NCBI RefSeq assembly: GCF_014698035.1
Contig: NZ_JACJSF010000023.1
Span: forward strand, 1-64,000
Length of the DNA: 64,000 bases
Direction of reading: 5' to 3'
DNA from: Desmonostoc muscorum FACHB-395
GTDB lineage: Bacteria; Cyanobacteriota; Cyanobacteriia; Cyanobacteriales; Nostocaceae
The notes below the pieces were generated by a model that did no database searches, was not told the origin of the DNA, and saw only the letters and a list, made by a program, of their open reading frames with translations. This document shows positions 37,701-44,484 of this stretch, in pieces (the stretch's first letter is position 1; each line of letters starts with the position of its first letter). The position numbers and the translations under genes were made by a program.

Positions 37701-38320
37701 TGATGCTGGAGTAGCACGCCTTTGGGTGTTCCTGTTGACCCTGATGTGTAAATTACATAAGCCAGATTTTCGGGTGTAACCCCACTACTAAGATTCTCGT
37801 TGCTCTCTCGCTGAAAAGATTCCCAGCCAGTATCCAGACAAATCAACTTCGCCCCACTTGCAGCTAATTCTTCAACAAATTTGTCTTGGGTTAACACCAC
37901 TTGGACTTGCGAATCTGAGAGCATAAACGATAGACGCTCTTTCGGATACGTTGGATCTAGTGGAATGTATGCTCCACCCGCCTTGAGGATACCCAACATT
38001 CCTACAATCATTTCTAGCGATCGCTCAACGCAAATCCCTACCAACATCTCTGGTTTTACACCCCAAATTTGTAGATAATGTGCTATTTTGTTGGCTTGGT
38101 GGTTCAACTCTTGATAAGTTAGTTGTTCCTCCTTGAACACAACAGCGATGCTGTCTGGAGTTTTTTCTACTTGTGCTTCAAATAACTGATGTATACATAA
38201 GTGCTTTGGATAATCTACCGTTGTATGATTCCATTCCACCAATATTTTATGTCGCTCCTGCTCAGTTAAGGCAGACAAATTATTAATATTTTGAATAGAG
38301 TTAATGATAGTTTCTTCCAT
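31709..38320 (-). CDS. aptA: Anabaenopeptin synthetase AptA (A-PCP-C-A-PCP-E), loading module and D-Lys module
   Basis: A 2203-residue subunit that starts the assembly line. In order: A1 (about residues 15-540, YTSGSTGTPKGV near 193) with no condensation domain before it, PCP1 (LGGHSLIA near 589), C (HHMVHDG near 785), A2 (YTSGSTGKPKGV near 1267), PCP2 with LGGDSILS near 1658 (GGDS is typical of carriers before epimerases) and an epimerisation domain (about 1720-2190, HHLVVDG near 1853). By-eye codes are DAWTIAAVCK for A1, close to Phe codes, and DTEDIGSVIK for A2, with the two acidic residues expected for Lys. This fits anabaenopeptins, which have an exocyclic residue joined through a ureido bond to D-Lys. 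Three repeat-derived insertions lie inside A1 and the E domain, all in frame. Only one AptA is present, so one starter type is expected unless A1 is relaxed. Confidence 0.93.
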   Translation of the reverse strand: MEETIINSIQNINNLSALTEQERHKILVEWNHTTVDYPKHLCIHQLFEAQVEKTPDSIAVVFKEEQLTYQELNHQANKIAHYLQIWGVKPEMLVGICVERSLEMIVGMLGILKAGGAYIPLDPTYPKERLSFMLSDSQVQVVLTQDKFVEELAASGAKLICLDTGWESFQRESNENLSSGVTPENLAYVIYTSGSTGTPKGVLLQHQGVCNLVQAQIKLFDVKQNSRVLQFASFSFDASVWEIFMALCSGASLYLGTQDSLRPGADLMRVLHEQSITHITLPPTALAALPTAELPNLQTLIVAGEACNPKLITEWSKGRRFFNAYGPTESTVCATVAEYTGDTQLTIGRAIANTQIYILDNHQQPVPIGTPGELYIGGDGLARGYLNRPELTKERFITNPFQKSRGAGEQGSRGEKEDQSSNSERLYKTGDLARFLPDGNIEFLGRIDHQVKIRGFRIELGEIEALLSQHPDVQQAVVITREDIPGGQRLVAYIVPNQIDVSVTTLRRFLQEKLPNYMVPAVFVILDSLPLTPNGKVDRQNLPAGDRSRPDLEETFIAPRNSTEATLFSIWAELLGLEQIGIDDNFFNLGGHSLIAAQMLSRIREGFQVELFFHHIFANPTIAGLAGLIEQHSQLKQQLQRPAMQPIPRSGYLPASFAQERVYFIQEVAPESAAYQAQVTLRFTGKLNVSALEQCLSEIVRRHEIFRTTFPAIDGRLFQVIHPASPLKLTVVDLQRFPESEQEAESQRLFDAEVQKPFYLNQLPLVRWLLLKLSDQNHLLIHIEHHMVHDGWSFNNVFLNEFLELYQAFCLGNPSPLPELTFQFGDYAHWQREWVKSQEAEAQLAYWQQKLSGSPPLLELPSDRPRPAEQTYNGAQVRVELPISLCESLRVLSRQEGITLFMTTLAAFLVILHRYTRQDDLCVGTAVANRRMRETEQLIGMIVNNLVLRTDLSGNPTFRELLDRVRQVSLEAFANEDLPFDKVVEVLKPIRNLSYNPLFQVMFSFHDSPRPDLTLPELNITTNVALSNKSTKFDLDVVLIPQHVKDKGISVIWEYNTDLFDAATIQQMAEQYQTLLVGIVANPEQRVSELPLLTQTQQQLLVEWNQTHREYPAKECIHDLFAAQVELTPDAVAIQQEGQQLTYRELSDRANQLAHHLQSLGVKPETLVGICVERSPEMIIALLGILKAGGAYIPLDPAYPEERLADILEDTQLSILLTQERFQGKVPDYAGKTICLDRDWEIIAQHSTANPITNVQLHNLAYIIYTSGSTGKPKGVMIEQRSLINFVITATHEYGINAGDNILQFASICFDTSIEEILPCLLVGATLVLRTEQMLHSSDEFWRCCREWQLTVLDLPTAYWHQLVAELTPEDSRIPESIRIVIIGGEEVQLEKVKHWHSSVAHFWHPPQLLNSYGPTEATVITTLDRLTPSASSVSIGRPISNAQVYVLDKYLQPVPIGVPGELHIGGAGLARGYWQRTELTAEKFIQNAKLDRLYKTGDLARFRADGNLEYLGRVDDQVKIRGFRIELGEIETVLRQHPQVFQTVVIAREDIPGQKRLVAYVVPHEPQPTTDELRHFLKAKLPNYMVPSAFVQLKALPMTPNRKIDYRSLPAPDLSRGAEDNFVAPQTPTEERLAAIWSEILRLKQVGIHDNFFELGGDSILSIQVISRANQAGIQIAPKQLFQYQTIAELAAVAGMTRQVIAEQGLVTGKVALTPIQHWFFEQKLPEPDYFNQSALLEVPPDLQPELLQQVVQELLLHHDALRLRFVQEGENWQQFNYVSAALASPRASLRTTNYELFSVINLSHLSAEEQQTVMKAADAELQASLNLSTGAIARVVLFRLGNDQPGRLLFIIHHLVVDGISWRILLEDLAMAYQQISRGEAIKLPAKTTSFQYWSDRVTEYAQSEAVTELDYWLSQSSIQVTALPVDYHFDSAQYKPSDKENNTVASTASVSLSLNEEQTRALLQDVPSAYNTQINDVLLTALVQSFAQWTGERSLLVDLEGHGREDLFEDVDLSRTVGWFTTLFPVHLQLEEIDHPGEVLKLVKEQLRRIPNRGIGYGVLRYLHPDDTIRTKLQSFPQAQVSFNYLGQFDQVLKASTALGLAQEFKAEQSLLNQRSHLLGVSGFIRTGRLEMTWAYSDKIHKRDTIEGLAFGFMEALRSLITHCQSPDAIGNTPSDFSAARLSQKQLDKFMTKIKKNKTK
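32501..32530. repeat. Dispersed repeat in frame in the aptA epimerase domain (copy 1)
   Basis: The sequence GGCTTGTACTGAGCGGAGTC, common between genes in Nostoc genomes, is read here as part of the coding sequence (FDSAQYKPSDK, near residues 1930-1940), in a loop after the epimerase HHLVVDG core. Confidence 0.7.
32927..32986. repeat. Dispersed repeat in frame in the aptA epimerase domain (copy 2)
   Basis: TTCGTAATTCGTAGTTCGTAA followed by GCTCGCGGACTCGCTAACGC, a repeat type normally seen between genes in Nostoc, is translated as AALASPRASLRTTNYE (near residues 1778-1797) between the epimerase N-terminal strands and SVINLSHLS. The reading frame is kept. Confidence 0.75.
37060..37115. repeat. 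STRR tandem repeat inserted in frame in the aptA loading A domain
   Basis: CTCCCCTGCTCCCCTGCTCC and neighbouring units are translated as QKSRGAGEQGSRGEKEDQS, an insertion of about 17 residues between FITNPF and ERLYKTGD (A7 region). The sibling A domain of AptB has only IEGEK here. The unit GAGCAGGGG is the same as in the intergenic element at 47311-47394. Confidence 0.8.
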
Positions 38321-38369
38321 AATAAATTTGGTACAGAAAGTAAGGATTTTACAATTTCTCTAACTTTTT

Positions 38370-38375
38370 ACTATA
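38370..38375 (-). promoter_or_regulatory. Candidate -10 box of the aptA promoter
   Basis: On the minus strand TATAGT lies 50 bases before the aptA start codon, after the terminator of the upstream unit. A -35 box at 17 bases (TAACTG) is poor, and no NtcA-type GTA-N8-TAC site was seen, so this is only a candidate. The rest of 38321-38698 holds a terminator and a repeat-like stretch (38625-38655, AATCTAAAATCCCAAAT) but no gene. Confidence 0.3.
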
Positions 38376-38470
38376 TGCTTGCCCAGGCTTTACAGTTATT
38401 TCTTTCACAGACCTTTAGAGCGATTTTTGGGCTTCTGTTAGGTAACAGATTTATTGCATAGATATCTCAA

Positions 38471-38517
38471 AAAATAGGCCTTTGAGGGTTTAATCGGTGA
38501 GATTGGACTCAGAGGCC
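38471..38517 (-). terminator. Terminator between the hphB-hphCD unit and aptA
   Basis: On the minus strand, GGCCTCTGAG (38517-38508) pairs with CTCAAAGGCC (38486-38477), ten bases with one G-T pair and a 21-base loop, followed at once by TATTTTTTGAG. It should end transcripts coming from hphB-hphCD and the 130-residue gene before aptA. Confidence 0.75.
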
Positions 38518-38698
38518 ATTTTCTTTGCTCATAGAAATTTGGTGCGATCGGTTAACTGATACTGTTTTGAAAATAGAATCCGAATGATATCTTAAAGCAA
38601 AATCCAGTCAGCTTTTAATAACACCAAATCCCTAATCTAAAATCCCAAATAGGATTTGTGCCATTTGATTTTAAATGTCACCAAATCTAACCGTGAAA

Positions 38699-39091
38699 TT
38701 ATTCCTCGACAATTTCAATTGTTTTTGGAGCCTGAACATCTTCCACCTCAGTAACAGTTTCTGGGCTAAGGTGATTTTTCAGTTTGAGTTTTAGCTCCTC
38801 TGAAATGGGTAAATCTTTAATTTCTTTCAGGAGATATCTTACAGATTCGGTTTTACTCCGTTCTGTATAGACAGCCTTGAGAACAGCTTCAATTCCATAT
38901 CCCGCGACAGTATCACCTAGAACCGTAATTAGACCAAGTAAACCTATACCTCCAACGATGCCAAATGGGCCTCCTACTGCTGTGAGGGCAGCAACAATAG
39001 CAGCATTACTACCTGCTGATGTAACTGTTAAAATCACGAGAATTATCCCAGGAAGACCCAGACCAGCAAGTTTTTTAGCGATTTCGTCCAT
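38699..39091 (-). CDS. 130-residue glycine-rich hydrophobic protein, copy 1
   Basis: The first 75 residues are hydrophobic and Gly/Ala-rich (LAGLGLPGIILVILTV, then AVGGPFGIVGGIGLLGLITV), with spacing that could form two membrane hairpin helices or a glycine-zipper pore-type element. The rest is charged (YTERSKTESVRYLLKEIKDL, then an acidic tail). It has no signal peptide. It is a close paralogue of the gene at 44787-45179: the N-terminal part differs at only a few positions, and even the leader GGATTTTAGGTAATTA is kept. Copy 2 lies next to a patatin-like lipase remnant, so the protein is probably linked to patatin lipases; here it follows hphCD on the same strand. I do not recognise a named family. 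A membrane-acting or lipase-partner role is inference. Confidence 0.72.
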   Translation of the reverse strand: MDEIAKKLAGLGLPGIILVILTVTSAGSNAAIVAALTAVGGPFGIVGGIGLLGLITVLGDTVAGYGIEAVLKAVYTERSKTESVRYLLKEIKDLPISEELKLKLKNHLSPETVTEVEDVQAPKTIEIVEE

Positions 39092-39277
39092 TTTAATTAC
39101 CTAAAATCCTTTTTTTGTTGGTTAAGACATTACTAAGGGTAAGAGGATAGAGTCTTTGTAAATCAAGAAACTTCTCTTAAAACCTAGACTAAGCTAAATA
39201 AGAGTAATTCACGTTCAGATTGGGTTAATATTCTTTGAGTTTTATCTCTAATTCAACCTCATCTGATAGCTCAGTCT

Positions 39278-40987
39278 TTAATCAAAGCGATCGCTAATTT
39301 TTCCATTTACAGCAGAGATAGCTACTGTTCTGGGTGAGGCTAAATAATTTTTGCCCGTTGGATCGCCACTGCGTCCTTTAAAATTGCGATTGGTTGCATA
39401 AATACCTGTTTCTTCTTTCGCCAAAACCCCAAATCCAGAATTGATACAAGCCCCACAACCTGTCTTAAGAATTTGTGCCCCTGCTTGTTCAAAAATGTCG
39501 AGATAGCCCAATTCTTGAGCTTGTTCTCTAATTTCAATGGTTGCAGGTACAATAAACAAGTTTACACCGTCTGCCAGTTGGCGACCCTTTAAAACTTCGG
39601 CTGCTTGAGCTAAGTCATAGAGTTTTCCTCCAGTACAAGAGCCAATAAAGGCTTTGGTAATCGGAATGTTTTCTAACTGACTAATGGCAACTACTTGATC
39701 TGGTTTTGGGGGACGTGCAACTTGTGGTTCTAAACTGCTGAGGTCAAATTGATAAACCCTTTCGTACTCAGCATCAGCATCGCCGATAATCTCTTGAAAT
39801 TCTTCTGAAACTCGGTTTTTTAGATACTCACGGGTTACTTCATCAGGAACAATCAACCCACAGATTGCCCCACACTCTACAGCCATATTGGCTAAAGTTA
39901 ACCGTTCATCAAAAGGCAGTTGTGCGAGGATTGACCCTCTAAACTCCATTACTTTACTGGTAGCGCCAGCACAGCCGATTTGTCCCAGAATAAACAGGAT
40001 AATATCTTTGGCACTGATTTTAGGAGGTAAGGTTCCAGATAACTCAAATACTAGGGTTGGAGGAACACGAATCCACATATCTCCTGTGGCATAGATATTA
40101 GCCATATCTGTTGTTCCCACCCCTGTGGAAAAAGCTCCCAATGCCCCGTATGTGCAGGTATGGGAATCTGTACCGGCAATTATCATCCCTGGTCGGACAA
40201 ACCCTTTTTCTGGGAGTAAAACGTGACAGATGCCTGCTGCTTCACCTGGGGAAACCACATCAAATAAGTGGCATTCTTGGAATTTAGCAAATTCAATCAT
40301 CTGTTCGTACATCAGATATGCTTTGTCATCAGCACGGATGTCGTTGATTTGGATGAAGTGATCTGCTACTAAGACCACCTTTTGGGAGTCCCATAACTTT
40401 GCTCCTTCTCCATACTGTTTATAGAATGTTTTAGCTACAGGCCCGGCTACAGCATCATGGGATAATGCTAAATCGACCTGAGCAAAAACCACTTCTCCAG
40501 GCTGGACGTAGGAATTTCTAGAGGCTTTGGCCAAAAGTTTTTCTACTAAAGTCATGGGTCGGGTCGGGGTCAGGCTGCCAGGAATGGTAATCTGACCCTG
40601 ACGACGCAGCTGATTAAAAGACATTAACCCACCTGCTGCTGCGATCGCATCAACGACAGGATTCTCCTGTTTCTCCCCTAAAATTTCTAGAGAAAGTCCA
40701 ATATTAATGCTATTACGATAAAAAATTTCGGCGAACGATTGCGCCCGAATCTTTGTAATTCCAGCAGCTTTGAGGGCAATAGGAGCAATTTCTCGACTGG
40801 AACCACAGCCGAAATTTTCTCCTGCTTCAATCACATCATATTTTAGCAGTTCACCTGCTCCAATCACATGTTCTAAAGCATAATGTTTTAAGCTATCTAA
40901 GTCATCATTTGTAGCTCGATTGGCAGGAATAATATCATCGGTATTGATATCATCTCCAAGGTGTAAAACTTTATTTTCTTGACTCAT
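39278..40987 (-). CDS. hphCD: Fused 3-isopropylmalate dehydratase-like isomerase (small + large subunit)
   Basis: A 569-residue aconitase-family enzyme in which the small-subunit (LeuD-like) domain comes first (residues 1-150, GENFGCGSSREIAPIAL) and the large-subunit (LeuC-like) domain second (about 155-569). The 4Fe-4S ligands are the Cys in GSCTGGKLYD near residue 448 and the two Cys in TGCGACINSG near 512. HphCD is expected to isomerise 2-benzylmalate to 3-benzylmalate in homophenylalanine synthesis, and the hydroxy analogues for homotyrosine. It overlaps hphB by 17 bases; AGGAG lies seven bases before the ATG at 40987, which supports this start. LeuCD is normally two separate genes, so the fusion together with the apt neighbours argues for HphCD and against leucine synthesis. 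Confidence 0.9.
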   Translation of the reverse strand: MSQENKVLHLGDDINTDDIIPANRATNDDLDSLKHYALEHVIGAGELLKYDVIEAGENFGCGSSREIAPIALKAAGITKIRAQSFAEIFYRNSINIGLSLEILGEKQENPVVDAIAAAGGLMSFNQLRRQGQITIPGSLTPTRPMTLVEKLLAKASRNSYVQPGEVVFAQVDLALSHDAVAGPVAKTFYKQYGEGAKLWDSQKVVLVADHFIQINDIRADDKAYLMYEQMIEFAKFQECHLFDVVSPGEAAGICHVLLPEKGFVRPGMIIAGTDSHTCTYGALGAFSTGVGTTDMANIYATGDMWIRVPPTLVFELSGTLPPKISAKDIILFILGQIGCAGATSKVMEFRGSILAQLPFDERLTLANMAVECGAICGLIVPDEVTREYLKNRVSEEFQEIIGDADAEYERVYQFDLSSLEPQVARPPKPDQVVAISQLENIPITKAFIGSCTGGKLYDLAQAAEVLKGRQLADGVNLFIVPATIEIREQAQELGYLDIFEQAGAQILKTGCGACINSGFGVLAKEETGIYATNRNFKGRSGDPTGKNYLASPRTVAISAVNGKISDRFD

Positions 40988-42062
40988 GAAGCACTCCTAA
41001 TTGAGAATGTTGCACAACTGAAAGTTCTTCAAGTAAAAGGTCAACTAAGGTTGCAGTGTTAACTAAAATTTCTTCTCCTTGGGTAAACAAATCAGCTGTC
41101 CGGTATCCCTTAGCTAAAATTCGGTCTTGCGCTGCAATAATCTGTTGAGCAGCCTGCATTTCTCCCCATTGCTGAAGCATTAAAACACACGCGCCCAAGG
41201 TTCCGAGGGGATTAGCAATTCCTAAGCCTGCAATATCTGGAGCCGTACCGTGAATGGCCTCGTACAAACCAAATCCATTAGCGTTAAGACTTGCCGATCC
41301 TAATAAGCCAATTGAGCCAACTAATGCACCGCCAATATCGCTGAGAATATCTCCAAACAAATTACCAGCCAAAATGACATCAAACCGTTGGGGATTTAAA
41401 ACCATTTGCATAGCTAAGTTATCTACCAGCATTGGCTCAACAACAACGCCGGGAAATTGTCTAGCTTCTTCTTGAACTAGACGAGTCCAAGGCAAATGAG
41501 GTAAAGCGTTTTCTTTGTGAGCTACGGTCAGTAATCCTCGGCGAGATTGCGCTTTTTCTAATGCTTTGTGAGCAATTCGACGAATCTCTTCATCGTAATA
41601 GCGCATTGTATGGTATCCATAATTTCCTTGTTCATCGCAAGAGCGTCCAGATGGGCCAAAATAGATTCCACTGACTAGTTCTCGAACGATGAGAATATCA
41701 AGTCCTTGAATTTTTTCTGGTCGAAGACTAGATTTATGCACAAGACTGTTAACGCTGAGGATTGGACGAAGATTGCAAAAGAAGTCGAAGTGCTTTCGGA
41801 GTTCCAGCAATCCGCCTTGACTAACTGCACCAAATACAATCCCATCGGCTCCATCGCACAGTTCGGCGGTGGCTTGAGGAAAGTAACTACCCAGTTGTTC
41901 AAAGGCAGTTGCGCCGAGCCAACCATAGTCTACCTGTAAGCTAAATCCTTGAATTTTAGCAACGTGTTGCAGAATTTTTAAGGAAGCTTTCACTACTTCT
42001 GGCCCAATCCCTTCTCCAGGAATGGCAACAATTCGATAAGATGCCTTACTTAAAGACTCCAT
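40971..42062 (-). CDS. hphB: 3-isopropylmalate dehydrogenase-like enzyme (homophenylalanine pathway)
   Basis: A 363-residue NAD-dependent beta-decarboxylating dehydrogenase of the LeuB family. The N-terminus YRIVAIPGEGIGPEVVKASL holds the substrate/NAD loop. The metal-binding stretch is DVILAGNLFGDILSDIGGAL near residue 240, and the C-terminal NAD site is YEAIHGTAPDIAG near 280. HphB should oxidise and decarboxylate 3-benzylmalate to 2-oxo-4-phenylbutanoate, which a transaminase turns into L-homophenylalanine; no dedicated transaminase lies in this block. GGAG lies upstream of ATG 42062. It overlaps hphCD and is probably first in an hphB-hphCD-(130-residue protein) transcript. The gap to the lipase gene upstream (222 bases) has no clear terminator. 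Confidence 0.88.
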   Translation of the reverse strand: MESLSKASYRIVAIPGEGIGPEVVKASLKILQHVAKIQGFSLQVDYGWLGATAFEQLGSYFPQATAELCDGADGIVFGAVSQGGLLELRKHFDFFCNLRPILSVNSLVHKSSLRPEKIQGLDILIVRELVSGIYFGPSGRSCDEQGNYGYHTMRYYDEEIRRIAHKALEKAQSRRGLLTVAHKENALPHLPWTRLVQEEARQFPGVVVEPMLVDNLAMQMVLNPQRFDVILAGNLFGDILSDIGGALVGSIGLLGSASLNANGFGLYEAIHGTAPDIAGLGIANPLGTLGACVLMLQQWGEMQAAQQIIAAQDRILAKGYRTADLFTQGEEILVNTATLVDLLLEELSVVQHSQLGVLHESRK

Positions 42063-42284
42063 TTGGCGACAACTCCAATACCTCGTTGTTTTACATACTT
42101 ACTCAGAAAGCCTCAAAGGTTGTTTTAAAAGTGTTTATCTGTGATTTTAGACACTTAATTTATTCCCTCTATTCCCCTAAAAAGGCAGGAGACTGGAATC
42201 AAAGTTTCCCAATTTATCGAGTGATTTAGAGGGAACTAAAACTTTTGATATCGCCAAGGCAACTTTTAAAACATCCTCTCAGAT

Positions 42285-44423
42285 TTAGCTTGTTAAAATA
42301 CTACACAACTCATCGATTTGTTGACTTTTTTCTTGAATCAGTATGCTACCTAAAGTTTGTAACTGTCGGACATTTTCTAGTTTGGCATTATCTATTGCTT
42401 CAAGTTCGCTTTTTAGGAATGTTTGGAATCGATAATAAGAAGCTTTACTCCCTTTATTAGTAGCCTCAAATAACCGTTCTAATTCTCCAGCTACTACTTC
42501 GCTTCCACCGTCCAGTACAATATTTAACAGTGGTTTTGCCCATTGTAATAGTCCCCATTGTTTCACTTCATCATAAGCGTAGACACTGGTCAAGGAACCA
42601 GTACCCAAGGATACTAATAAGATATCCTCTATATTCAGGGCTTGTTTTGTTTCTTGTCTACTGATTTGTGCTTCTAAAATAGCCAAATTAGCTGGATTAT
42701 TAGCAACTACTCCACCATCGACTAAAGTATAAAAGCCGTTGGTATTATGGGAGCTAGAAACGCGATAGGGAGCAAAATAAGTTGGAGTTGCACTAGTTGC
42801 TAATGCCGCATCTGCGAGAGTAAAACCTGCACATAACTTACGAAACTTTTTCGATTCTGTCTGTTGTTTTTCCAGTTTGTTAGTAAAGAATATCGGAATT
42901 CGCTGCTCGATATCGTAGCTAGTTACAAATACTTCTTTAAGATTATTTTCTAGAGGACTATCACCAAAATATTGCCTAATAATTTCTTCTCTTCCTTCGG
43001 AAGAATATTTTGGTTGAACGAATATATCCTCTATTTGACCGAGTACTTTTTCCCAAAATGGCTCGTAAAATATCTCAGCCCCATACTCAATATATATTTG
43101 CAGGAGATCCTCAGCACTATATTGGGCTGTGGGTGAGGTATCAGTGGCCTCTAAATCTAATCGGGGTTTAGTTAATCCGAGTGCCAGAATTCCGCCGCTA
43201 GAAGTACCAGAAATTAAATCGAACAAACTAAAAATCGGCTTTTGTGTCCGCTTTTCAATTTCTGCCAGGATCATGGTGGGGATAATGCCCCGAATACCGC
43301 CTCCGTCAATGGCAAGGATTTTATATTTGGAATTGGCTTTAGTATTCATAGTTTTTGGCGATCGCTCCTGAGTTAATGTTTGTGGTTGTTCCTGTTGTTG
43401 GATATTGACTGCAACTGTTTGGGCTGTTTCTGATTTCTGTCCCTTTGGCTGGTTAGTTTGAATATTTGCAGATTTTTCGGTCTGTCTTTTTGCCCCTTTT
43501 TTTCCCTTCGTTGTTTTCTCTGTGGGGATGTCAGTTTCTACAACCGGAGGAACCTCAACGGATAGTTGCCGCAAATCACCTTCAGCGATCGCAGTTACTT
43601 CAGTGGGGATAACTTGTGCAATCAACTGGCTTTCCTCATCCACTACCACAGTTTCCTCTGGTTGTTCCCCATCAGGACTACTTGCTATCTGTTCTTGTGT
43701 CTCACTCTCGCTGGATGATTGTGTAATTCCAAAGGGAAGTTGTGCAACATCCCAACTGGGATTGCCACGCAATTTTCCATCATAGCCATTTCCAGTTTGG
43801 TCTTTTACACTTGTCCCTTGCCCTTCGTTTAATGCCCAATAAGCGATTAATCCCTGTTCATTGCCAACTAAAGGTTGATAGCGATGCCTCTGGATTTCTA
43901 CTGGGGGACAAGGGTAATTCCAGACGCTAATGTTAGCTAATTGACCGGTGAAATATATGTTGTTGTGTAAAGTCGCGCCCAGAGTCACAGAACTCGTTGC
44001 TTTGTTTAAAGAGTCACCTGTGAAGTAGCCAAAGTACTCATTTTCGTCAAGGTATATACTTACTTGACCCTTATTAAAAACAATAGCAAAAAAGTGCCAT
44101 TGTCCGACAGTTAATTCTCCATTACCAAAGGGTTTGATAAATTTTTCAACATTCTCGTCAATGTATACATCTAGGTTCCCTGATTCACTGATGCCAAACT
44201 CAAAATTATCACTATATCGATCTGAAGAACGAGCGAAAAAAACGTTGCGCGTTCCATAAGTGGTGGCTTTATCTGTTAGTTTATGAGGATTCACCCATCC
44301 TGAAATCGTAAAGGCTGAACTTCCTTGAGCAAAAACACCAGCAAAATCGTTTTTGCCAAAATCTATGTAATCATCTTGACCATCAAATGTTAGTACTGAT
44401 TGGCTATATATCTGGTTTGTCAC
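42285..44423 (-). CDS. LamG-patatin fusion lipase/phospholipase
   Basis: A 712-residue protein, probably starting at GTG (44423, GGAG upstream). Residues 1-225 are a LamG/concanavalin-like lectin fold (LTFDGQDDYIDFG, FTISGWVNPHKL, LIAYWALNEGQGTSVKDQTG). Residues about 226-357 are a Gln/Glu/Lys-rich linker, probably disordered. Residues 358-712 are a patatin domain: oxyanion hole DGGGIRG, nucleophile elbow GTSSGG (Ser in GxSxG) and DGGVVANNPA with the catalytic Asp. It should cleave acyl groups from lipids, with the lectin domain choosing a sugar or membrane target. There is no signal peptide, so cytoplasmic. A decayed second copy of the patatin part lies at 45298-45690 next to the 130-residue gene, which suggests a functional pair. 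Role in anabaenopeptin synthesis is not indicated; LamG-patatin proteins also occur as effectors in bacterial conflict systems. Confidence 0.88.
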   Translation of the reverse strand: MTNQIYSQSVLTFDGQDDYIDFGKNDFAGVFAQGSSAFTISGWVNPHKLTDKATTYGTRNVFFARSSDRYSDNFEFGISESGNLDVYIDENVEKFIKPFGNGELTVGQWHFFAIVFNKGQVSIYLDENEYFGYFTGDSLNKATSSVTLGATLHNNIYFTGQLANISVWNYPCPPVEIQRHRYQPLVGNEQGLIAYWALNEGQGTSVKDQTGNGYDGKLRGNPSWDVAQLPFGITQSSSESETQEQIASSPDGEQPEETVVVDEESQLIAQVIPTEVTAIAEGDLRQLSVEVPPVVETDIPTEKTTKGKKGAKRQTEKSANIQTNQPKGQKSETAQTVAVNIQQQEQPQTLTQERSPKTMNTKANSKYKILAIDGGGIRGIIPTMILAEIEKRTQKPIFSLFDLISGTSSGGILALGLTKPRLDLEATDTSPTAQYSAEDLLQIYIEYGAEIFYEPFWEKVLGQIEDIFVQPKYSSEGREEIIRQYFGDSPLENNLKEVFVTSYDIEQRIPIFFTNKLEKQQTESKKFRKLCAGFTLADAALATSATPTYFAPYRVSSSHNTNGFYTLVDGGVVANNPANLAILEAQISRQETKQALNIEDILLVSLGTGSLTSVYAYDEVKQWGLLQWAKPLLNIVLDGGSEVVAGELERLFEATNKGSKASYYRFQTFLKSELEAIDNAKLENVRQLQTLGSILIQEKSQQIDELCSILTS

Positions 44424-44484
44424 AAGATTTTAATCTCCACAAAAAATAAATTTGTAATTTTGCTTTCATAACTTTACGGTAAAA

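Noticed and set aside
16374..38320. Microcystin, spumigin or aeruginosin synthetase
   Set aside because: No polyketide modules or reductase; six modules with A-PCP start, one epimerase after a Lys-type A domain and an NMT in module 5 match anabaenopeptin synthetase.
15128..42062. Leucine biosynthesis genes leuA, leuB, leuCD
   Set aside because: The LeuA-like protein lacks the regulatory domain, LeuC and LeuD are fused in reverse order, and they flank a peptide synthetase; homophenylalanine genes fit better.
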